Shown in pieces: positions 58,778 through 64,000 of a stretch of 64,000 nt of DNA. Made by a program: the position numbers and the translations under genes. The first letter of the stretch is position 1. Each line of letters opens with the position of its first letter. Below the pieces are notes generated by a model, which was not told the DNA's origin, ran no database searches, and saw only the letters and a list, made by a program, of their open reading frames with translations. The DNA comes from Thermus brockianus (GTDB lineage Bacteria; Deinococcota; Deinococci; Deinococcales; Thermaceae): NCBI RefSeq assembly GCF_001880325.1, contig NZ_CP016312.1, positions 248,001-312,000 of the forward strand, in the 5' to 3' direction.

Positions 58778-59923
58778 GTGAGGATTCTCGTCAACGAACG
58801 GGGGGCCGCCCGCCTCCTTGCCCGCCACCTATGGGTCTTCCGCCGCGATGTGGTCTCGGGCCCCGACACGCCGGGGCTTTACCCCGTGTACTGGGGCAAG
58901 CGCTTTCTAGCCCTGGCCCTCTACAACCCCCAAAGCGACCTCACGGTGCGGGCCTTCCGCTTCCGGCCCGCCCTGGACCCGGTGGAAGCCCTCCTGGAGA
59001 ACCTGGACCGCGCCTTACACCGCCGCCTACCCCACCTGGAACGGGAGCCCGAAGGGGGCTTCCGCCTGGCCCACGCCGAGGGGGACTTCCTCCCCGGGCT
59101 CGTGGTGGACTACTACGCCGGCCACGCCGTGGTCCAGGCCACGGCCCACGCCTGGGAAGGCCTCCTGCCCGAGGTGGCGGAAAGGCTTAAGCCTTTGGTC
59201 CAAAGCGTCCTCGCCAAAAACGACGCCAAAAGCCGTGAGCTGGAGGGGCTTCCCCTCTATGTCCGCCCCCTTTTGGGGGAGGTGCCCAAGCAGGTGGCGG
59301 TGCGGGAAGGGAAGGTGCGCTACCTGGTGGACCTCCTGGAAGGGCAGAAGACGGGGGCCTATCTGGACCAGCGGGATAACCGCATCCTTATGGAAGGCTT
59401 TCAGGGGGAGAGGGCCTTAGACGTCTTCAGCTACGCCGGAAGCTTCGGCCTACACCTGGCCCTCGGCTTCAAGGAGGTCATCAGCGTGGACACCTCGGCG
59501 GAGGCCCTCAAGCGGGCCGAGGAAAACGCCCGCTTAAACGGCCTCACCCTCCAAACGGTGGAGGCCAACGCCTTTGACTACTTAAGGAACCTGGAGAAGG
59601 CGGGGGAGCGGTTTGACCTCATCGTCCTGGACCCTCCCGCCTTCGCCAAGGGGAAGAAGGACCTGGAACGGGCCTACCGGGCCTACAAGGAGGTGAACCT
59701 CAGGGCCATCAAGCTCCTCAAGGAGGAGGGAATCCTGGCCACGGCGAGCTGTAGCCACCACCTCACCGAACCCCTCTTCTACGAGATGCTCCGGGAGGCC
59801 GCCCAGGACGCCCACCGCACCCTCCGCGTCTTGGAGCGGCGGGGCCAAGGTTTTGACCACCCTGTCCTCCTCACCCATCCGGAGACCCACTACCTGAAGT
59901 TCGCCCTTTTAGAAGTTCTCTGA
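58778..59923 (+). CDS. 23S rRNA m5C methyltransferase, RlmI/RlmO family
   Basis: 381 aa. N-terminal PUA-like domain, [10 protein letters not shown], then a Rossmann methyltransferase: [37 protein letters not shown] (SAM), [11 protein letters not shown] (motif IV) and the nucleophile region TASCSHH. In Thermus the corresponding enzyme modifies 23S rRNA C1942. The exact target is inferred from the family. Confidence 0.88.
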   Translation: MRILVNERGAARLLARHLWVFRRDVVSGPDTPGLYPVYWGKRFLALALYNPQSDLTVRAFRFRPALDPVEALLENLDRALHRRLPHLEREPEGGFRLAHAEGDFLPGLVVDYYAGHAVVQATAHAWEGLLPEVAERLKPLVQSVLAKNDAKSRELEGLPLYVRPLLGEVPKQVAVREGKVRYLVDLLEGQKTGAYLDQRDNRILMEGFQGERALDVFSYAGSFGLHLALGFKEVISVDTSAEALKRAEENARLNGLTLQTVEANAFDYLRNLEKAGERFDLIVLDPPAFAKGKKDLERAYRAYKEVNLRAIKLLKEEGILATASCSHHLTEPLFYEMLREAAQDAHRTLRVLERRGQGFDHPVLLTHPETHYLKFALLEVL

Positions 59924-60290
59924 AGCGCTCCCCCCAAGCCTCGGGCTCGGGAAGGGGTAAGGGGAGGTTCTCCCCGTCCTCCAAGAGGAGGAAAAGGGCC
60001 CTTCTGGCCCGGGCCAAAGGCCCCCCCGGCCAAAGGCCTACCTCCACCCCCACCACCCGCGCCCAGGGCACGGTCCGGGCCGGGCCCAAGGGGGGCCTCA
60101 GGACCAGGCGCCCGGGGTAAAGGGAAACCCGCCACCCCAGGCGGAGGCGCCACCAAGGGTAGAGGAGGACCCAGAGCCACGCGGGGGCCTCCCCCAAGGC
60201 GAAGGCCCCCGCCAAAAGGCCCACCCCGCCGTAAAAGGCCAGGGGGGAAAGCTCGGCGAAGGAGGCCTCCCAAAGGGGCCTTTCCCGCAC
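59871..60290 (-). CDS. Small membrane protein with a PH-like domain
   Basis: 139 aa. Two adjacent TM segments ([31 protein letters not shown]) then a beta-rich region ([32 protein letters not shown]) like bacterial PH (bPH) domains. GTG start 3 nt after the oxidoreductase stop, so cotranscribed. The 3' end overlaps the convergent rRNA methyltransferase by 53 bases. Confidence 0.65.
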   Translation of the reverse strand: MRERPLWEASFAELSPLAFYGGVGLLAGAFALGEAPAWLWVLLYPWWRLRLGWRVSLYPGRLVLRPPLGPARTVPWARVVGVEVGLWPGGPLARARRALFLLLEDGENLPLPLPEPEAWGERFRELLKGRTSGSGSPDG

Positions 60291-60293
60291 GGG

Positions 60294-62006
60294 CTACCCC
60301 TCCCCGTGGAGCCTGGCGTAAAGGGGGGCGAGGTCCTCCGGGCGGAAGCGGGCGGTGTAGTTCTTGGGGGTCACCGGCTCCTCATAGAAGAAGGCGGGCA
60401 GGCGGTCGTCCTCGTGGGTGAAGCCCGCCTGATGGTTGAAGCGGTGCTCCAGCCTTAAGACCCCTTCCCCGAGCGCCTGCCAGAAGGCGGGGGTAAGGTG
60501 CGTGCCCAAGGCGGCGTTGATGCTCTCCACGATGAAGGCCACCTGCTTGTTGGTGACGCTCCCCCCGAAGACGCAAAGCCCCAGGCTGTCGTTGGCGGCG
60601 GCGTTCACCTGGGCCTGGTAGCTGGCCTCGAGGATCTCCTCGGGCTTCATGGCCCGGGTTTCCAGACGGGGGGCGTTCCCCGCCGTGTGGTCCGCCCCCT
60701 GGGCGGTGACCATCATGGTGATGCCCGTGGCCTCCACCACCCTGGGGTCGTAGGCGCTGATGGCCTGGCGCTTGATGACGGGGATGCGCGTTACCCCCAA
60801 AGCCTCCCCGAGCCGCGCCGTGCCCTGGGCCAGGAGGCGTGCCTCCTCGCTTGGCGCGTAAAGGGATTTGAGCTTGGCCTCCATGAAGGCGTAGTCCCCC
60901 CAGTCCGCCAGGCCCTTTTCCATGTAGAGGGCGAGGCTTGCCCCCGTTTCAATGGTGTCAATCCCCAGGTCGTTGGCCAGGCGGTTAAGCCTCGCCAGCT
61001 GGTCCGGGTCGGAAAGGCCGCAGTTGGTACCGAGGAGGCCGATGGTCTCGTACTCCAGGGGGGAGACCACCTCTTCCCCCTTTTCGTCCACGATGACGTT
61101 GGAGCACTGGATCACGCACCCCGGCATGCAGGCGTGGGTGTGCTTACCCCCCCGGGCCCTGTTGAGGGGGGCGATGTACTGCCCGCCCATGCGGAAGGCC
61201 TCCGGGGGGCTCATCTGGCCTTGGCGGAAGTTGCGCACGGGAAGCCCCCCAAAGGCGTTCTGGAAGTCCGCCATGCCCATGGTGCCGATGGCGTTGTAAA
61301 ACTGCATGACCAAGGGGTCTTCCCGGAGGAGCTTGGCGTAGCGGCGCACCCCTTCCAGGACCTTGGGCTTGTCCCAGACCTCCACCTTCCCCGGCACCTC
61401 CACCACGATGGCCTTGACCCGCTTGGCCCCCATGACCGCCCCCACCCCGCCCCGGGCGGCGAGGCGGGAGGGCCTCCCGTCTATATCGGAAAAGGCGATG
61501 CCGGAAAGGAGCCCCAGGTACTCCCCCACGGGCCCCAGGAGGGCGAAGGCGATCCTCTCGCCGTAGGCGGCGAAAAGCCTCCTCGCCGCCTCAAAGTTCC
61601 CCAGGCCCAAAAGCCCCTCCGCCGGGTCAAAGAAGACCTCCCCCTCCTTGGTAAGGCGCACCACCACCCACTCGGGGCTTTGCCCTTCCAGGACCAGGTG
61701 GGCCACCTTGAGCTGCCCCAGGGCGTAGCCGAAGGTGCCGCCCCCGTTGGCCTCCTTGATGCCCAGGGTGAGGGGGCTACGGGTGCCCACGCTGGTGCGG
61801 TTAGCGTTGGAAAACCCCGTGCCCGCCAGGGGGCCGATGGCGAAGACTAAGGGGTTTTCCGGGGAAAGGGGGTCAAAGCGGTAGGCTTCCCTTTCCCACA
61901 GGAGCTTCGCCGTGCGGTAGCGCCCGCCCCAGGCCACCTCTTCTGAGGGAACCCCCTCCCAGCGGGCCTTCTTCGCCGACAGGTCCAGGTAGAGCGACCG
62001 CCACAT
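60294..62006 (-). CDS. aor: Aldehyde:ferredoxin oxidoreductase (tungstopterin family)
   Basis: 570 aa. N-terminal tungstopterin-binding beta domain (residues about 1-200), cluster ligands CMPGCVIQC (C-x3-C-x3-C) near 275 and Cys in DSLGLCVFG near 470, and the second cofactor motif IDTIETG. Oxidises aldehydes with ferredoxin in archaea and anaerobes. The first Cys spacing differs by one residue from the C-x2-C-x3-C of the Pyrococcus enzyme. Start ATG 62006 preceded by GGAGGG. Confidence 0.9.
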   Translation of the reverse strand: MWRSLYLDLSAKKARWEGVPSEEVAWGGRYRTAKLLWEREAYRFDPLSPENPLVFAIGPLAGTGFSNANRTSVGTRSPLTLGIKEANGGGTFGYALGQLKVAHLVLEGQSPEWVVVRLTKEGEVFFDPAEGLLGLGNFEAARRLFAAYGERIAFALLGPVGEYLGLLSGIAFSDIDGRPSRLAARGGVGAVMGAKRVKAIVVEVPGKVEVWDKPKVLEGVRRYAKLLREDPLVMQFYNAIGTMGMADFQNAFGGLPVRNFRQGQMSPPEAFRMGGQYIAPLNRARGGKHTHACMPGCVIQCSNVIVDEKGEEVVSPLEYETIGLLGTNCGLSDPDQLARLNRLANDLGIDTIETGASLALYMEKGLADWGDYAFMEAKLKSLYAPSEEARLLAQGTARLGEALGVTRIPVIKRQAISAYDPRVVEATGITMMVTAQGADHTAGNAPRLETRAMKPEEILEASYQAQVNAAANDSLGLCVFGGSVTNKQVAFIVESINAALGTHLTPAFWQALGEGVLRLEHRFNHQAGFTHEDDRLPAFFYEEPVTPKNYTARFRPEDLAPLYARLHGEG

Positions 62007-62120
62007 ACTGCCCTCCGTCCCTAAGGCGAGTCTACACGTCTGGACCCATACCCCGCCCAAGCCCTCCCCACGTTTGCGTGCCCCTACTTCCTTATCCCGC
62101 GTAAGGAGTAGGCTAGAGGG

Positions 62121-62330
62121 GTGGAGAAGGACCTCCTAGACCTCCTCGGCCAGCACCTGGTGTGGCGCATCGGCCGCGCCGAGGAGGAGGACGTGCTCGT
62201 GGTACGGGTGGGCCTGGCCTCGGCCACACCCCGCTTTCGCGAGCTTCCCAGGCTCCTCAACGTTCCGGACACCGAGGTGGCCCGCCTGTTCAAGGAGGGC
62301 CGGGTGCGGGTGGAGTGGGTGGAGGGATGA
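62121..62330 (+). CDS. Conserved small protein, function unknown
   Basis: 69 aa from GTG 62121; TAGGCT lies exactly 6 nt upstream. Mixed alpha/beta, ends RVEWVEG. Divergent from the aldehyde oxidoreductase and overlapping the next gene (ATGA). No family recognised. Confidence 0.65.
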   Translation: MEKDLLDLLGQHLVWRIGRAEEEDVLVVRVGLASATPRFRELPRLLNVPDTEVARLFKEGRVRVEWVEG

Positions 62331-62698
62331 AGGCCAGGCTTCGCCTACACCTAAACGGCGCCCCGCCCCAGGGGCTTCCCCTCGAGGTCCACTTCCAGGG
62401 CCCAGAGCTCCGCGGGGTACTGCGCCAGGAAAACCCCGTGCTGGGCGAACTGGTCCTCCCCTTCGCCTCGAGGGTGGAGGGCGACCGCCTCCTGGCCCTG
62501 CCCCTGGCTCCCCCCTCCCTCCGGGTGGAGGGCTTGGTCCGCCGGGCCCAAGAGGGATGGGAGCTGGAGCTAGAGCTCACCCTGGTCCTGCCGGAGGGGA
62601 AAAGCTGGGGCGAACGGGCCTTCGCCAAAATTCTGGAAGCCCTCTTCCACCGCCACCTGGAACGCACCCTTTCCGGCCAAGCCGTTTCTCCGGTATAG
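62327..62698 (+). CDS. Protein of unknown function
   Basis: 123 aa, beta-rich, amphipathic (LRLHLNGAPPQGLPLEVHFQGPELRGVL; GWELELELTLVLPEGKSWGERAFAKILEALF). No TM or signal. Cotranscribed with the 69-aa gene; family not recognised. Confidence 0.65.
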   Translation: MKARLRLHLNGAPPQGLPLEVHFQGPELRGVLRQENPVLGELVLPFASRVEGDRLLALPLAPPSLRVEGLVRRAQEGWELELELTLVLPEGKSWGERAFAKILEALFHRHLERTLSGQAVSPV

Positions 62699-62719
62699 TG
62701 CCCTCTAAAGGAGGTGCCT

Positions 62720-63394
62720 ATGCTGGAAATCCGGTACCTGGGCCACTCGGCGGTCTGGCTTTCCGACGGCAAAACCAAGGTCATCATAGACCCCTTCCTC
62801 ACGGGCAACCCCCTGGCGGCGGCCTCTGTGGCCGAGGTCCAGGCCGACCTTATCCTGATAACCCACGCCCACGGGGACCACTTTGGGGACGCCGTGGCCC
62901 TTTCCAAGAAGGGGGGTGTGGTGGTCTCCACCTTTGAGATCGCCACCTACGCCGAAAAGCACGGGGCCAAGAGCATCCCCATGAACATCGGCGGCACCTA
63001 CCGCTTTGAAGGCGGCTGGCTCAAGTGGACCCCCGCCTGGCACTCCTCCAGCTTCCCCGACGGCACCTACGGGGGAATGCCCATGGGGGTCATCCTGGAG
63101 CTTGGGGGCAAGCGCATCTACCACGCCGGGGACACCGCCCTCTTCTCGGACATGCGCCTCCTGGGCGAGGTGGGCCTGGACCTGGCCTTTTTGCCCATCG
63201 GGGACCACTTCACCATGGGGCCCGAGGACGCCCTGAAGGCCCTGGACCTCCTTAAACCCAAGAAGGTGGTGCCCATCCACTACAACACCTTCCCCCCCAT
63301 CCGGCAAGACGGGGAAGCCTTCGCCCAAAAGGCCAGGGAGCGGGGCGTGGAGGGGCACGCCCTGAAGCCGGGAGGGGTCTTGGTCCTTGAATAG
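62720..63394 (+). CDS. UPF0173 metal-dependent hydrolase
   Basis: 224 aa metallo-beta-lactamase fold: THAHGDHFGD metal motif, AWHSS, HAGDTALFSDM and PIHYNTFPPI. Orthologues occur in most Thermus and Firmicutes; substrate unknown. AAAGGAGGTG precedes ATG 62720; TATAGT just upstream (62694-62699) may be its -10 box. Confidence 0.9.
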   Translation: MLEIRYLGHSAVWLSDGKTKVIIDPFLTGNPLAAASVAEVQADLILITHAHGDHFGDAVALSKKGGVVVSTFEIATYAEKHGAKSIPMNIGGTYRFEGGWLKWTPAWHSSSFPDGTYGGMPMGVILELGGKRIYHAGDTALFSDMRLLGEVGLDLAFLPIGDHFTMGPEDALKALDLLKPKKVVPIHYNTFPPIRQDGEAFAQKARERGVEGHALKPGGVLVLE

Positions 63395-64000
63395 CCTGAA
63401 GCGCAAGGACTTTCGCCTGCTCATGCTCCTGGGCCTGGGCCAGACGGCCCAGGTCTACCTGGCGGAGGCCCCCGGCCTGGGGAAGGTGGCCCTGAAGCTC
63501 CCCAAGAAGGAGGTGCGCCAGGACCCCAGGCTTTCGGAGCGCTTCGCCCGGGAGGTGACCCTTGCCCTCTCCCTCAAGCACCCCCACCTGGTGCGGGGCC
63601 TGGCCGGGGTGCCCTTGGGGGAGGAGGCCTTCTTGGCCCTGGAGTACCTGGAAGGGGGCACCTTGGAGGAACGCCTCCACCGAGGGCCCTTGCCCCGGGA
63701 AGAGGCGGTGAAGGCGCTTTTGGAGGTGGGGGAGGCCCTTTTGTACCTGCACGAGAAGGGCTTTTTGCACCAAGACGTGAAGCCTTCCAATGTCTTCGTA
63801 GACGGGGAGCACTACAAGCTGGGCGACCTGGGCACCCTGCGCCCCTTGGAGGACCCGAGCCCCGAGTACGCCGGAAGCCCCCACTACCTAGCCCCCGAGC
63901 TCTTCCTGGGTGGCCGGCCCAGCCCCAAGAGCGAGGCCTACGCCTTCGGCGTCATGGCCTACGAGCTCCTCACCGGCCGGCGCCCCTTCAAGGGGGAGAC
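63387..64000 (+). CDS. Ser/Thr protein kinase (3' partial)
   Basis: TTG 63387 overlaps the previous stop. The first 204 residues include a glycine loop (LGLGQTAQVYLA), VALKLPK with the ATP Lys, EREV-type Glu (FAREVTLAL), catalytic loop HQDVKPSNVF, DLG in place of DFG, and SPHYLAPELFLGG. Continues beyond the window, so any C-terminal sensor or TM domain is unseen. Confidence 0.9.
   Translation, partial: MNSLKRKDFRLLMLLGLGQTAQVYLAEAPGLGKVALKLPKKEVRQDPRLSERFAREVTLALSLKHPHLVRGLAGVPLGEEAFLALEYLEGGTLEERLHRGPLPREEAVKALLEVGEALLYLHEKGFLHQDVKPSNVFVDGEHYKLGDLGTLRPLEDPSPEYAGSPHYLAPELFLGGRPSPKSEAYAFGVMAYELLTGRRPFKGE

Noticed and set aside
60498-61850. 450-codon frame opposite the aldehyde oxidoreductase
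   Set aside because: Antisense shadow without homologous motifs.

Overview
The window is high-GC, thermophile-type DNA that I read as a Thermus chromosome segment (Deinococcus-Thermus). Pointers are the SecDF fusion of 735 aa, the complete V/A-type ATPase operon in Thermus order (G-I-L-E-C-F-A-B-D), the ffh-rpsP-khpA-rimM-trmD-rplS operon, and many genes whose start codon lies 6-7 nt after a TANNNT -10 box, which implies leaderless mRNAs. The species cannot be fixed from the sequence alone.

Layout. 1-5.4 kb: nusA (5' truncated)-ylxR-infB, a small exported protein, secDF. 5.6-7.9 kb: 3-hydroxybutyrate dehydrogenase, serine dehydratase alpha and a frameshifted response regulator. 7.9-11.5 kb (minus): rplS, trmD, rimM, khpA, rpsP, ffh. 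11.6-18.3 kb: mgtE, a pyrophosphatase-like gene, queA, a NYN-domain protein, ppc (frameshifted) and a YmdB phosphodiesterase. 18.3-23.5 kb: a broken DsrE-like exported protein, a small membrane protein, recO (frameshifted), greA, pabC, a pabB-pabA fusion and a Uma2-type nuclease gene. 23.5-27.3 kb (minus): a fatty-acid degradation operon. 27.3-30.5 kb: accessory island. 30.5-47.5 kb: lepA with an orphan histidine kinase, serine dehydratase beta, a membrane protein-aldolase-lipoprotein cluster, cytidine deaminase, a CorC-type transporter, a MarR-controlled five-gene RND efflux operon, a hydrolase and a CMD-family protein. 47.5-50.3 kb: aconitase. 50.3-58.7 kb: V/A-ATPase. 58.8-64 kb: RlmI/RlmO-type rRNA methyltransferase, aldehyde:ferredoxin oxidoreductase, two small unknown genes, a UPF0173 hydrolase and a Ser/Thr kinase (3' truncated).

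The most unusual part is the island at 27.3-30.5 kb. It holds an IS4-type element with terminal inverted repeats and a +1 frameshift site in its transposase, a strong promoter just outside the IS, a decayed SAM-methyltransferase gene, and an intact SnoaL/NTF2-fold gene. That gene is followed by a 69-bp structure with the layout of an integron attC site (R and L boxes, unpaired spacer, extrahelical base). No integrase is in the window, so this looks like a solitary integron gene cassette in a Thermus genome. Beyond it lie a nested inverted repeat and a perfect 26-bp palindrome upstream of lepA.

Regulation visible in the sequence: at least twelve TANNNT-N6/7-start leaderless arrangements, four of them divergent pairs whose -10 boxes overlap; intra-operon terminators after the c-ring gene atpL and after rpsP; and inverted repeats on the ymdB, fad and marR promoters. 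Four otherwise normal genes (response regulator, ppc, recO, DsrE-like) carry single-base indels, three of them at C/G homopolymers, so sequencing error should be excluded before calling them pseudogenes.
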